From positions 1 through 64,000 of the forward strand of contig CAJUSD010000001.1 of NCBI GenBank assembly GCA_910589145.1: a stretch of DNA of 64,000 bases. The letters run 5' to 3'. Below, in pieces: positions 42,101-50,141 of the stretch. The DNA is from an uncultured Oscillospiraceae bacterium (GTDB lineage Bacteria; Bacillota; Clostridia; Oscillospirales; Ruminococcaceae). The notes beneath the pieces were generated by a model, which saw only the letters and a program-made list of their open reading frames with translations, did not search any database and was not told where the DNA came from. Both the position numbers and the translations under genes were made by a program. Numbering within the stretch: position 1 is the first letter of the stretch; the number at the start of each line of letters is the position of its first letter.

Positions 42101-44821
42101 AGAACCGCCCCTTTGAGGAGAAACATCATTAATTTTTGAAATGTCAATGATGTTGCGTCCGTTTTCGAGTTTTATAGAGCTGCCAGTCCACCTGGAGGCT
42201 TCTGCAAAATGCTGTGTCGGAATAATGCTAATGTTTTCACCTTCGGGTATCTCAGCATAAACTACAATCTGTTTTCCGGCTTCAGCAACCACTCCCAAGG
42301 GCTGGAAGGTATTAATTCGTTTCTTGTCACCGGAAGCGTCACGGGACTGCACACTATCCATAACGGCTCCAAGTTTTGAGTTATCACCTTTCATCAGGGC
42401 TTCCGCCAGATCAAGCTCGTCCGCTAAAATTTCCTTGTTGACATAGTAGCCGTCCGAACTGTCCAAACGGGCACGGAGTTCGTCAATCTTCGCTTGAGTT
42501 GCAGAAGAGCTAACTGCTGTGTAGGTATTGTCAGTAAAGAGCGCCGCAATACTGTCGTCAATATCGTCATATGTATAGAAAGCGATTTCAGCCAAAGACC
42601 CAGAGGGCTTAGGCGCACCGTTCCACTGGCGAACCATAACAGTGAGTTCTTTAATATGGTCATTGCGTTCAAAAGGAAGAATTGCATAACCAGTTTCTTT
42701 CGGATTATTGCGTACAGTCGGTGCTGCAACATCTCCCGCGTTATTATTGCCAAGTTTACCTTCGTCAGAGGTCAGATGGGTAACATTTCCGTCCTTATCC
42801 TTCACACTAACAGAATATTTGCTGAAAGATTCTGGATATCCTTTATTGAGCCTTGGAACATAGATTAAATAATCCATGCTTTTTTCTTCATTAAATACAA
42901 AGGTAAATCTGCTGCTTCTCCACCAGCTTGCACCACTCCAATGGGTTTCAAAATCGTTGTCATAAACCCACTTTATGTCAAATTTCCCTTCATATTCTGA
43001 AGACACGTTTCCGGGATCATCCATAGAAACACTAATGATATCAGAATTTGGGATACGATTCATCGTTGGAAGGGTCGGAATTTTCAAAACATCTGCAACC
43101 GGCGCACCGGTCGCAGTCAGCGACTTGGGGCCAAAGCCTATTTTATTCCCGGCCACAACGTAAAAATCATAGGAAACGTCGTTTGTCAATCCGCTTACAT
43201 TTAAAGAAGTGCCTGTAACCGGCTGCTCTGTTGCCAGTTGAAATTCACTGGCTTCGGTTTCTTTGTAATAGACATTATAAAATTCTGCATCCTCTGTTTT
43301 TTTCCAACTAACGGCAATAGCTTTGTCTGCTGGCGACAGCGAAACCATATCCGGCTGCCGGGGAACTTTGGTAGGCTGCGGAATACAGGTAACGGCAGCA
43401 GAAGGATCTCCTGTCCAATCTCCGCTGTATGCTGATACTGTAAAGTAATATGTTTTCAGGTTTTCCAGCCCTTCCACAAGTGCTTCATTAGAGCCGACCT
43501 TCAGTTGAAGGGTCAGCGCACTGGCAGACGTTCCATATTTGACAATATAACCGTCAACATTGTCTACTTTTTTCCAAGTCAAGGCAACAGACTTATCGCC
43601 TGGTTCGGCGTAAACATTTTTCGGGACAGAAGCTTCCAGATCAATATTCTCTGGAATGATATCCTTTAAGAATTCAATCTTTTCAATGACGGCATAGCTG
43701 GCCTTTCCGTCTTCACCGATAATCTTTTCAACTGTAATGGTTATTTTCTTAACAGGAACACGTTTGCCAAGCTTGATGACAACTGTACTTTCTCCTGCAT
43801 TGCGTTCAATGGCGTGGGTATCTTCCGGTGCTGCGTTGTTGTATTCGACTGTTTCCGTTGTACCGTCTTCATACTCAACCAGAACCTTTCCCTCTACCAA
43901 AGCACCATCTGTTCCGGCAGGGGAAACAATATTCACTTCGCTCATTTCCCTGGCAGAGCTGAACGCAATAGGGATAACACAGGTTATATCATTGGGGTTT
44001 TTGTTTTCCAGCTTTACGGCTTGTCCGTTGTCAGAAAACAGATCTTCCACATTGCCTTCGGTAATTTCAATGCCGTTTTTGGCCATTTCTTCTTTTAGGG
44101 CCACTGGATCAATCAATCCGGCTGTCACCAATGCACCCTCATAAATTTCCGCCGGACGCGCTTGCCCCATATTATGGTGAACCAAAGCAATATCCGTAAT
44201 ATCAATCACACCATCGAGGTTTACATCAGCAGCATTGTCAAAATTTCCGAGGGTACTGGAAACTTTGTCCAGATCCTTTTGGTCAATTGCCTTGTCACTG
44301 TTGACATCGCCCAAAGAGAAGCCGCCGCTTTCCGCACTAATGTATACTTTAGGGACATATGCATTGTTAGCAATGCCATGTCGTTCCGCTGGACGGAATC
44401 CCTGTCCTTCAAAGGTTACATGATAGCTGGCGCTTAAAGGCAGTCCGGTAAACTCCACAAGATAAAACCCCACTTTGTCGTTTCCGCTGATGGGTGCATC
44501 CTCTGGATTATGTAACGTGATTGCTGCCTTTGCGGCTACGCCGTCAATTTTGAAATCCTGTACACTGTCTTCTCCGCCTAAAGAGAGCGTTTGGGAACTG
44601 CCATTTGAGACATTCTTCAAAGTCAGTGTAAGATTCCGTTTTGCGAGTGTTTCAGCAGATTCGCGGTAATTTATCTTTAAGACAACATCAAGTTTCCCGA
44701 TATTCTGCTGGGAATCCGCCATAACTTGGATGGCTTCCTTGGAATCCTGAGCAAATACTGTCAACTGGACGTTGGATAAAACCACGGCTGCTGACAATAA
44801 AGCTATAAGCGCTCGTTTCAT
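39119..44821 (-). CDS. Giant secreted M60-like metallopeptidase with dockerin, FnIII and F5/8-type modules
   Basis: The 1900-residue protein has a signal peptide (1-24), a complete dockerin at about 170-222 (two calcium loops, DVNSDKAIDQKD and DVNLDGVIDITD), an F5/8-like region, two FnIII domains near 400-575, a second F5/8-like carbohydrate-binding region (HWSGASWWRSSRFTF), then an M60 catalytic domain. HEIGH is at 1097-1101 and Glu 1110 completes HEXXHX8E. Another FnIII follows, then an acidic Ser/Glu/Asp stretch of about 270 residues and an unassigned C-terminal domain. M60 enzymes cut O-glycoproteins such as mucins. An internal dockerin suggests docking to a cohesin partner, and a candidate is encoded next. 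The SD is GAGGAG. Confidence 0.93.
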   Translation of the reverse strand: MKRALIALLSAAVVLSNVQLTVFAQDSKEAIQVMADSQQNIGKLDVVLKINYRESAETLAKRNLTLTLKNVSNGSSQTLSLGGEDSVQDFKIDGVAAKAAITLHNPEDAPISGNDKVGFYLVEFTGLPLSASYHVTFEGQGFRPAERHGIANNAYVPKVYISAESGGFSLGDVNSDKAIDQKDLDKVSSTLGNFDNAADVNLDGVIDITDIALVHHNMGQARPAEIYEGALVTAGLIDPVALKEEMAKNGIEITEGNVEDLFSDNGQAVKLENKNPNDITCVIPIAFSSAREMSEVNIVSPAGTDGALVEGKVLVEYEDGTTETVEYNNAAPEDTHAIERNAGESTVVIKLGKRVPVKKITITVEKIIGEDGKASYAVIEKIEFLKDIIPENIDLEASVPKNVYAEPGDKSVALTWKKVDNVDGYIVKYGTSASALTLQLKVGSNEALVEGLENLKTYYFTVSAYSGDWTGDPSAAVTCIPQPTKVPRQPDMVSLSPADKAIAVSWKKTEDAEFYNVYYKETEASEFQLATEQPVTGTSLNVSGLTNDVSYDFYVVAGNKIGFGPKSLTATGAPVADVLKIPTLPTMNRIPNSDIISVSMDDPGNVSSEYEGKFDIKWVYDNDFETHWSGASWWRSSRFTFVFNEEKSMDYLIYVPRLNKGYPESFSKYSVSVKDKDGNVTHLTSDEGKLGNNNAGDVAAPTVRNNPKETGYAILPFERNDHIKELTVMVRQWNGAPKPSGSLAEIAFYTYDDIDDSIAALFTDNTYTAVSSSATQAKIDELRARLDSSDGYYVNKEILADELDLAEALMKGDNSKLGAVMDSVQSRDASGDKKRINTFQPLGVVAEAGKQIVVYAEIPEGENISIIPTQHFAEASRWTGSSIKLENGRNIIDISKINDVSPQRGGSLYLQYSGLRADEIKLHIRGAGATKIPMLELSDWHEISDSEVKARISDYVSELNSYYTAKLSGMNSNTLGTHFLNATEIAFPHVLLSIPASQVRSALGSDGVQTIYHDGLAWEELMQIMYRTHGIDLDDLEASQSRHNIRYMRMFGNAFMYASGNHIGIGYGSCSGMIAGRPTSVTGVNNSNGLFGWGIHHEIGHVMDSLGKAEITNNIYALFGQTYDGKQNALTSRLEASNKYEKIFDKVTSGQKGMANDVFVSLGMYWQLHLAYDGADDNFYNEVNKVLSGGGDNGFMAAASEVSGYDLSEFFESWGFEPSGQSGAQEERKLQYLTDESRRERLKGTTMQSGSVGISASYSKEERTATVTISPVSGAKMTGYEISRELNGNIEPVAFLSTKSGETTWTDTLGSVNNKAVRYSVKAVDILGYVIDEASSEQIDVSHDNIIAKSDYSWDTSKLSEGVLTATFDGSLSVAGIKFTEFTADGQPAESTEPADKQETTSDTEKKEENPVDTPEDDSKEPGETIDPAEPDQSNEPVEPGETTEPDDSSSTKPDGPVESEGESKPDTPESDTNTEGEDSTNEKKEPSADSESNDTESSGESGNEGISVQSNEGNLADDQDAENSEPNPSEEDSAKQEGQDNTSSDPADGDTSSNQTPSGDVSDSTDEENEEKDDSSAADNSDVSDSTSDDSSSSSNSSSSSKAPEEDSSEESSSSSSSSIPSNSSSAASSSSSASSDSSSSSTSSTPENSGNQEQNNSNEKADTDAAGKVVTVEVSTDNTNFTTVLEISYEELSANPDKLRFFTRKDADGSICPFDAKTIRISGLPSSISAEKIDFAAYPGDFIEFGVNGIGIMGRDYGEIKAGTLVVTGNFRGNPVFNTVRVYGRSQSGDMVSGDLTESDKVPMAGEVYLFAALPETGDMAEIDNGLWIFVPSQQDDETLADPSDTSEGCASSLLPTQIMAELHRKDVPEGGSGRITSYTRWIPSPTYESMPQIILED

Positions 44822-44867
44822 GGTTTCTACTCCTCTATTATTCTATGCGGCAAATTATGCCACCCTG

Positions 44868-44896
44868 AGTATATCATATAGGCTCAAATTTTTCCA
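44868..44896 (-). promoter_or_regulatory. Promoter of the M60/cohesin-like operon
   Basis: Minus strand TGGAAA (44891-44896), 17 bases and an extended -10 TGATATACT (TATACT at 44868-44873). Confidence 0.55.
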
Positions 44897-44989
44897 GATC
44901 ATTATCAATATTTTTTTCTAAAAAATTTATAGAATTTTGCTTTTTATTATTGTGAATTTGACGGAAAATCTTGAAAGATTTGGTTTCCT

Positions 44990-45110
44990 GCTGGCTTTAG
45001 GCGAGCACAGCCAGGGCTGTTGGAGCAGTTCTGCTTAAACCCTTTTCATCCGCCTTTGGTTATATGCATTTTAGACTGTGCCCATATATCCGCTTTTACA
45101 TTAAACTCAT
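44990..45110 (-). repeat. Dispersed intergenic repeat, copy F
   Basis: On the minus strand it reads GCGGATATATGGGCACAGTC, then GGCGGATGAAAAGGGTTTAAG and an AGCCCTGGCTGTGCTCGCC segment. It keeps the outer blocks of the family but has lost the CCAGAG and TCGCGC hairpins. It lies in the 446-base gap 44822-45267 between two divergent promoters. Confidence 0.5.
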
Positions 45111-45150
45111 GTTATCTATGTTTTGATTTTTGAACATCCCTAATTGCGGC

Positions 45151-45178
45151 TTGCGTTTAAAGGAAACTGATGTATAAT
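45151..45178 (+). promoter_or_regulatory. Promoter of the first MATE gene
   Basis: TTGCGT (45151-45156), 16 bases and a consensus TATAAT (45173-45178), about 90 bases before the start codon. Confidence 0.6.
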
Positions 45179-45267
45179 AGAATTTAACGATCTTTTTCGT
45201 CCCTATTAAAACAAGAAGTTAAAAGTCAGGACAAAACACGCATTATTCTATGAAAGAGGGCTTATCA

Positions 45268-46632
45268 ATGACAAATGATCGAAAATTATCTTTATTTGAA
45301 AATGCGCCTATTGCCAAGGCGGTACTTCTCCTTTCCGCTCCCACAGTGGCAAGCTGTCTGGTTTCCATATTATACAGTTTAGCAGATACTTATTTTGTTG
45401 GAATGCTCAATGATCCAATACAGACGGCAGCAGTAACCTTAGCGGCTCCGGTACTTCTGGCTTTTAATGCAGTAAACAACCTGTTTGGAGTTGGCAGTTC
45501 CAGTATGATGAGCAGGGCGCTGGGGCGGAAAGACTTTAAAACCCTCCGTCAAAGTTCTGCCTTTGGATTTTACGGTTCTGTTTTCTGTGGAATTCTGTAT
45601 TCTCTGGCTTGTATTATACTGATGCAGCCCCTTCTAAATATTTTGGGGGCGGATGCATCTACCTCTGACGCTACAAGGCGCTATCTGGTGTGGACGGTTT
45701 GCTGTGGGGCAGTTCCTTCTATATTAAATGTAGTTATGGCTTACCTAATCCGTTCTGAGGGAGCTACTTTTCATGCCAGTATGGGGACTATGTGCGGATG
45801 CATGCTCAATATTGTGCTGGATCCGCTTTTTATTCTTCCCGGCGGTCTTGGAATGGGTGCAGAGGGTGCGGCCCTTGCCACCTTTATTTCAAACTGTGTT
45901 GCAACACTGTATTTCTTCTGCTATCTTATTCTAAAGCGGAAATCCACCTATGTTTGTATCTCCCCAAAGGAATTTACCATGCGCAGGGAAATTTCCGGCG
46001 GTGTATGTACTGTCGGCATTCCAGCTTCCATCCAAAACCTGCTTAATGTGGTCAGCCATATGTTACTTAACAACCTTGCTGCTCCCTATGGGGCCGCTGC
46101 CCTTGCCGCTATGGGGATTGCCTCCAAGGTCTGCATGGTGCCTTTCTACGTCTCCAATGGAATTTCCCAAGGGGTCATGCCGTTAGTAGGTTACACCTAT
46201 GCCGCCAAGGATATCAAGCGAATGAAAAAATCCCTTTGGTTTTCCGCAAAACTTTCCCTGTCAATCTTGACAGTCTGCGCCCTATGCTTCTGCATTTTTT
46301 CCAACCCTCTCACGCGCTCCTTTATTGAAGATGCCCAAACGGTTGCATTTGGTTCCGTATTTTTGAAGGGAATGTCCTTGTCAGTGCCGTTCCTGGCATT
46401 GGACTTTTTGGCGGTAGGCGTGTTCCAGGCTGTAGGCAAGGGTTCCCATTCCCTGCTGATGGCTGGGCTGCGCAAAGTTATTTTTGAGATTCCAGCCCTG
46501 TATGTGCTGAATTTTATGTTCCCGCTTCACGGGCTTGCCTTTGCACAGCTTTTCGCAGAAGTATGTATGTCCGTTATAGGGACTATTCTTCTTTTAAAAC
46601 TTCTCAAACAGATTGAAAACCACTATGCATAA
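45268..46632 (+). CDS. MATE family efflux transporter (first copy)
   Basis: The 454-residue membrane protein has about 12 hydrophobic helices in two homologous halves. Family features include APTVASCLVSILYSLADTYFVGML in helix 1 and PLFILPGGLGMGAEGAALAT in the first half, with GISQGVMPLVGY in the second. It exports drugs or metabolites using a Na+ or H+ gradient. The ATG at 45268 has AAAGAGGG seven bases upstream and is preferred to the one at 45250. It is followed after 18 bases by an LRR-like gene, probably in one operon. Confidence 0.94.
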   Translation: MTNDRKLSLFENAPIAKAVLLLSAPTVASCLVSILYSLADTYFVGMLNDPIQTAAVTLAAPVLLAFNAVNNLFGVGSSSMMSRALGRKDFKTLRQSSAFGFYGSVFCGILYSLACIILMQPLLNILGADASTSDATRRYLVWTVCCGAVPSILNVVMAYLIRSEGATFHASMGTMCGCMLNIVLDPLFILPGGLGMGAEGAALATFISNCVATLYFFCYLILKRKSTYVCISPKEFTMRREISGGVCTVGIPASIQNLLNVVSHMLLNNLAAPYGAAALAAMGIASKVCMVPFYVSNGISQGVMPLVGYTYAAKDIKRMKKSLWFSAKLSLSILTVCALCFCIFSNPLTRSFIEDAQTVAFGSVFLKGMSLSVPFLALDFLAVGVFQAVGKGSHSLLMAGLRKVIFEIPALYVLNFMFPLHGLAFAQLFAEVCMSVIGTILLLKLLKQIENHYA

Positions 46633-46650
46633 CGGAAAGAAGGTTTTTTC

Positions 46651-48183
46651 ATGCAAATCCTTGATGGGCCATATTACGCCTGGCATATCTGCGCCAGCTT
46701 TGAAAACAACACCAAACTTCCGCCGGAACTGGACAGGCGCACAGATCATTTCGGCCAATTGGACTTGCTGGGAAAGGAGATTACTCCCCAGACAGTGGAA
46801 CTTCTCCTCTCCCTTGTCCAGCAGAAAAGGGTTCGTAACCTTTATATCAGCCCCTTTATGCCGGATCTCTATAATGACGAAACACACTGGCGTGAGCTGA
46901 ATGATCAGATATATTACCATACATACACCTACGGCTGCGGTGTGATGGGCTTTAACCAGGAGAAATCCACTGTTTACTTTAAAAAATTGGATCAGTATAT
47001 CCTCAACTATCATCGCCAGTTGAAAATTGACGACAAGGCGCTTCCCCACCCGCCGGTGATTTTTGAATCCTACAGCGATATGGCGGACGCGATTAGAAAC
47101 ATGATCCTCACCGGAACCCCGGACGGGTCCCAGAAACAGCCGCCTGCTGTTTCCCCTTCCCGCCGGGGAGTTGACCCCAGCCTGTTGTATTGGATTGAGA
47201 ACGTTCTCCAAAAACCCCTGGAAACTCCCGCGGACCTGGAAAAAGTTACTGGGCTGATCGGCAATTATTATGTCTCCGGCTATCCGAAATTTCCAGACTG
47301 GCTGGCATCTGAACCGGGAAATTGGTCGCTTTTAGGGGATCTGCCTAATTTACAGCTACTCTTTATGCCCAAGGTAAATATAGAAAGCTATGATTTTCTT
47401 CTGAAATGCTCCAGTTTGCAGCGGGTTGGGCTGTCACATACCAATCTGTCCGATTCCCACGTTCTGGAGAATCTGCCCAATGCCACCTATCTCGACCTGC
47501 CGGCAGCAGAATTTGATGATTTCTCTTTCCTGCTAAAATGCCGCAGTTTAGAAATCGTAGATTTAAGCCGGACAAACTTCCGGGACTGCTCAGTTCTGGC
47601 AGAGATGCCGGAACTGAAAAGGGTGCTTCTCCCTGCAGAGCGCCAGCTGATTCATCTGGAGCTGCTGGATCCCCTGCCCATTCAGGTAAAGCCTGATCCC
47701 AAATATGTCCGTGGAAAGGACATTCCGCCTTTTGAGCTGATTGAGCCATACCCAGCAGGGCCCTGGGATACAAAACCTCCCTATACAGTTCTGCATATTG
47801 ACTGCAATGGCGAAACTTTTGAAGGCCGGGAAATTACCGAAAAGGTTGTCCAAAAGCTGATGAAGGACATACAAAACGGTTGCATTGACGAACTCTATCT
47901 TTCCCTAGAATACTGGGGGGAAGACGAAACCCTTCTCCTGACAGGGTTTGGCGATGATGGTGTGAGCCTGTACTTTGACGATCAGGAGCAGCCTGTCTTC
48001 TATACCCTCTACGACCCGGAAATCCCTTGGGACAGCGAGGATGAGGAAGATTATGATGAGGAGGACGGAAAACCCGCCACAAAGAACCTGAAGCTTGCGG
48101 CGGAATGTGCAGCGTACTTCATTAAAACCGGGAAACTATATCCCGGCGCATACTGGGCGAAGTATTACAAACCTAAATACTGA
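46651..48183 (+). CDS. Cytoplasmic protein with leucine-rich-repeat-like region, unknown function
   Basis: The 510-residue protein has no signal peptide or membrane segment. Residues about 228-330 contain four to five LRR-like repeats of about 22 residues (LLGDLPNLQLLFMPKVNIESY, FLLKCSSLQRVGLSHTNLSD, FLLKCRSLEIVDLSRTNFRD, VLAEMPELKRVLLP). The C-terminal third carries a mixed alpha/beta segment and an acidic stretch (WDSEDEEDYDEEDGK). I do not recognise a family beyond the repeats. It shares an operon with the MATE exporter, starting 18 bases after it with GAAAGAAGG. Repeats suggest protein binding. Confidence 0.75.
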   Translation: MQILDGPYYAWHICASFENNTKLPPELDRRTDHFGQLDLLGKEITPQTVELLLSLVQQKRVRNLYISPFMPDLYNDETHWRELNDQIYYHTYTYGCGVMGFNQEKSTVYFKKLDQYILNYHRQLKIDDKALPHPPVIFESYSDMADAIRNMILTGTPDGSQKQPPAVSPSRRGVDPSLLYWIENVLQKPLETPADLEKVTGLIGNYYVSGYPKFPDWLASEPGNWSLLGDLPNLQLLFMPKVNIESYDFLLKCSSLQRVGLSHTNLSDSHVLENLPNATYLDLPAAEFDDFSFLLKCRSLEIVDLSRTNFRDCSVLAEMPELKRVLLPAERQLIHLELLDPLPIQVKPDPKYVRGKDIPPFELIEPYPAGPWDTKPPYTVLHIDCNGETFEGREITEKVVQKLMKDIQNGCIDELYLSLEYWGEDETLLLTGFGDDGVSLYFDDQEQPVFYTLYDPEIPWDSEDEEDYDEEDGKPATKNLKLAAECAAYFIKTGKLYPGAYWAKYYKPKY

Positions 48184-48191
48184 TAGCACAA

Positions 48192-48236
48192 ACCCGGCAC
48201 AGTCCCACATAAAAGGGGCTGCGCCGGGTCTTTATT
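48192..48236. terminator. Bidirectional terminator between the LRR gene and yunB
   Basis: ACCCGGC/GCCGGGT with an inner CAG/CTG and CCC/GGG stem, between converging genes. It lies directly past the LRR stop codon and overlaps the end of yunB. Confidence 0.75.
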
Positions 48237-48891
48237 TCAGCACAGACTGCATTTCTGCGAACAATTCCGGCACCATGCCGACAATAACTGTTTCCGCCAA
48301 TGGGAAATCCACTGTTGCGACACTGGAAGTTGTATACCCTGGAGAAACAACCGCAACATCAACAGTAATATGGAGCAGAATTTGATGCACTGTCTGGTTA
48401 ATCCCTGCTGAAAGGAATTGCTGCTGAAGCTCTGTTTTCACATAGCCGACAGGGATTAACTTAAAAGTAATTTCCGGCCCTCTGCCTGAAAGGAAACTTC
48501 CGCCAAGCAAGGTTCCCAGAGGGATGCTGGCCTCCTGTTCCTGCCGGAGCTGTAGCTTCCGGTCAATGGCACGGGTAAGCTTTGTCCTTAAAAGATTTAA
48601 TTCAATGGTTTTGGTTTCAATGGCGCGGATTTTTCCGTCCGAATCCTCCCGCAGAACAGCAAGATCCTGATAGGAAACCGGTTCGGAAGCCAAAACCTCC
48701 ATAATAGCATCATCAATCACGCGGACAGCAGCAGCCTGCGCCTGCCTTCCTGCAAATACCTGAATCACTGGCCGCAATTTCAATTCCAATATTCCCATAG
48801 ACAACAGAACCAAAGTTAGAAAAATAAATATCCGTACAGAAAGCTTGAGCCTTCTTCTTTTTTTGGGAATCTGAAATGCGGCCTTTTTCAA
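48232..48891 (-). CDS. yunB: Sporulation protein YunB
   Basis: The 219-residue protein has a basic N-terminus (KKRRRLKL), one membrane helix (RIFIFLTLVLLSMGILEL) and the conserved YunB body: QAAAVRVIDDAIMEVLA, KTIELNLLRTKL, IPLGTLLGGSFLSGRGPEI, GINQTVHQILLHI and PLAETVIVG. YunB is a SigE-controlled mother-cell membrane protein of spore formers. A TTG start at 48891 is chosen for GGGGAGAG at six to seven bases. The longer open frame to 49032 would overlap the DUF4364 gene and has no SD. It is direct evidence that the organism can, or its ancestors could, form endospores. Confidence 0.92.
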   Translation of the reverse strand: MKKAAFQIPKKRRRLKLSVRIFIFLTLVLLSMGILELKLRPVIQVFAGRQAQAAAVRVIDDAIMEVLASEPVSYQDLAVLREDSDGKIRAIETKTIELNLLRTKLTRAIDRKLQLRQEQEASIPLGTLLGGSFLSGRGPEITFKLIPVGYVKTELQQQFLSAGINQTVHQILLHITVDVAVVSPGYTTSSVATVDFPLAETVIVGMVPELFAEMQSVLK

Positions 48892-48961
48892 ATCAAACTC
48901 TCCCCTTCTGGAATTCTTCAAACGCTGATAAAACAGTATATTCCAAAAGGGCGAATTGGTT

Positions 48962-49552
48962 TCATATAAACATAGCGTCATCTTCAGAATTAATTGCATC
49001 CTGAAATAAAGACAGCATGGATTGATAGACATGGACAGGATCTTTCATAAAGGCTTTTCGGATTGCTTCACATTGCTTTTCCTTGGGAACAAACAGAGAC
49101 AGCCGCATTAAGTCGCTTCCTACATCGGAAACGATTAAAGTAATTTGATAACCGTCGGGAACTTTTATAATTTCCGTATAGTTTTCTTCCATCATTCTTT
49201 GACGGGCAAAGTAAGAGGCAGAAGCTTCCAAACCGTGTTCCCGGATGGAAAGCGGAACCAGATGTTCAAAGGATTCTGCGGTGGTTTTTCCCTTTGGCGT
49301 AAGAGTATACGCTTCTCCGCCGCCGTCAGCCTGGGATATATTTAGCTGACCGCCTTGTTTGAGCTGGCTGATTGCGGAAACAAATTCAAAATAATTAACC
49401 ATTCCATCTGTTTGGACAATTTCCCCCAGTTGGGTAAACGTTGCGGGGATTCCAATATGCTTGAGAAGATAGCAGACAAAAACCTGTACTTCAAAATCGT
49501 TTGTAAGGCCGCCAGGACGCAGCCCGGCAGTAAAAGCGTTTTGAAATTCCAT
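48962..49552 (-). CDS. DUF4364 family protein (putative winged-helix regulator)
   Basis: The 196-residue protein starts MEFQNAFTAGLRPGGLTNDF, with GGGAGGGAGG upstream. Its N-terminal half reads as a winged helix (VQVFVCYLLKHIGIPATFTQL, FEFVSAISQLKQGGQLNI, YTLTPKGKTTAESF), and the C-terminal half is a mixed alpha/beta domain with YQITLIVSDVGSDLMRLSLF. The family is common in Clostridia and unassigned. It is 70 bases upstream of yunB on the same strand, so the two may form one unit. The longer reading to 49699 runs into the divergent BlaI promoter. Confidence 0.82.
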   Translation of the reverse strand: MEFQNAFTAGLRPGGLTNDFEVQVFVCYLLKHIGIPATFTQLGEIVQTDGMVNYFEFVSAISQLKQGGQLNISQADGGGEAYTLTPKGKTTAESFEHLVPLSIREHGLEASASYFARQRMMEENYTEIIKVPDGYQITLIVSDVGSDLMRLSLFVPKEKQCEAIRKAFMKDPVHVYQSMLSLFQDAINSEDDAMFI

Positions 49553-49649
49553 TTGGAACCTCCCTCCCCTGGAAATCAGAAAATCTTCTTTTATTCTACA
49601 TGAAAACCATGAAAAAGGGAAGTATTTTTCAAAAACTTCCAGGGAAAAA

Positions 49650-49680
49650 CGAATTTGTGGGTACAGCCTGAGATGAGTTC
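49650..49680 (+). repeat. Fragment of the dispersed intergenic repeat, copy G
   Basis: Only the left block remains (CGAATTTGTGGGTACAGCCT followed by GAGATGAGTTCC), just upstream of the BlaI promoter. The same block starts copy A at 3985. Confidence 0.4.
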
Positions 49681-49692
49681 CACAAAATATTC

Positions 49693-49750
49693 TTGACAAG
49701 TTGGTCTATAAGTTATAGAATAAATTCATGCAGTCTATAACTTATAGACC
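49693..49750 (+). promoter_or_regulatory. blaI-type promoter with double-dyad operators
   Basis: TTGACA (49693-49698), 17 bases and TAGAAT (49716-49721). CTATAAGTTATAG (49706-49718) and CTATAACTTATAG (49735-49747) are each perfect 13-base palindromes. Together, 49703-49718 and 49735-49750 form a perfect 16-base inverted repeat. The first operator covers the spacer and part of the -10, the second the start region, as expected for a BlaI-type repressor. Confidence 0.85.
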
Positions 49751-49775
49751 AATCAGTATTTAAGGGGGAAGCCAT

Positions 49776-50138
49776 ATGGCAAACACTAACCTAACCAAAG
49801 CAGAAAGCCGGCTGGCAGATATGATCTGGGAGCATGAACCCTTAGCGTCCTCTGAACTAGTGCGTCTCTGCGGCAAAGAAATGGAATGGAAAAAAACAAC
49901 TACCTACACTATGCTGAAAAAACTTGAAAACAAAGGGCTGTTTTCCAATGAAAGCGGAACCATCCGTTCACTTGTAACAAAGGAAGAATTTGCAGCGTTA
50001 CATTCCAGGGAATTTATCTCCGAGTGTTTCGGCGGATCCCTGCCGCGTTTCTTTGCTGCTTTTACACGGGGGAAAGAACTGAACGATCAGGAAGTTGAAG
50101 AATTGCAGAAAATAATTGACCAGTATAAGGGGGAATGA
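49776..50138 (+). CDS. BlaI/MecI/CopY family transcriptional repressor
   Basis: The 120-residue protein has the Penicillinase_R winged helix: NLTKAESRLADMIWEHEPL, SSELVRLCGK, WKKTTTYTMLKKLENKGLF and a C-terminal dimerisation helix with cleavage-region sequence around FAAL. It would bind the two adjoining operators and be inactivated when the membrane peptidase encoded next cuts it. The SD AAGGGGG precedes ATG 49776. The partner gene begins three bases past the stop. Confidence 0.94.
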   Translation: MANTNLTKAESRLADMIWEHEPLASSELVRLCGKEMEWKKTTTYTMLKKLENKGLFSNESGTIRSLVTKEEFAALHSREFISECFGGSLPRFFAAFTRGKELNDQEVEELQKIIDQYKGE

Positions 50139-50141
50139 AAA

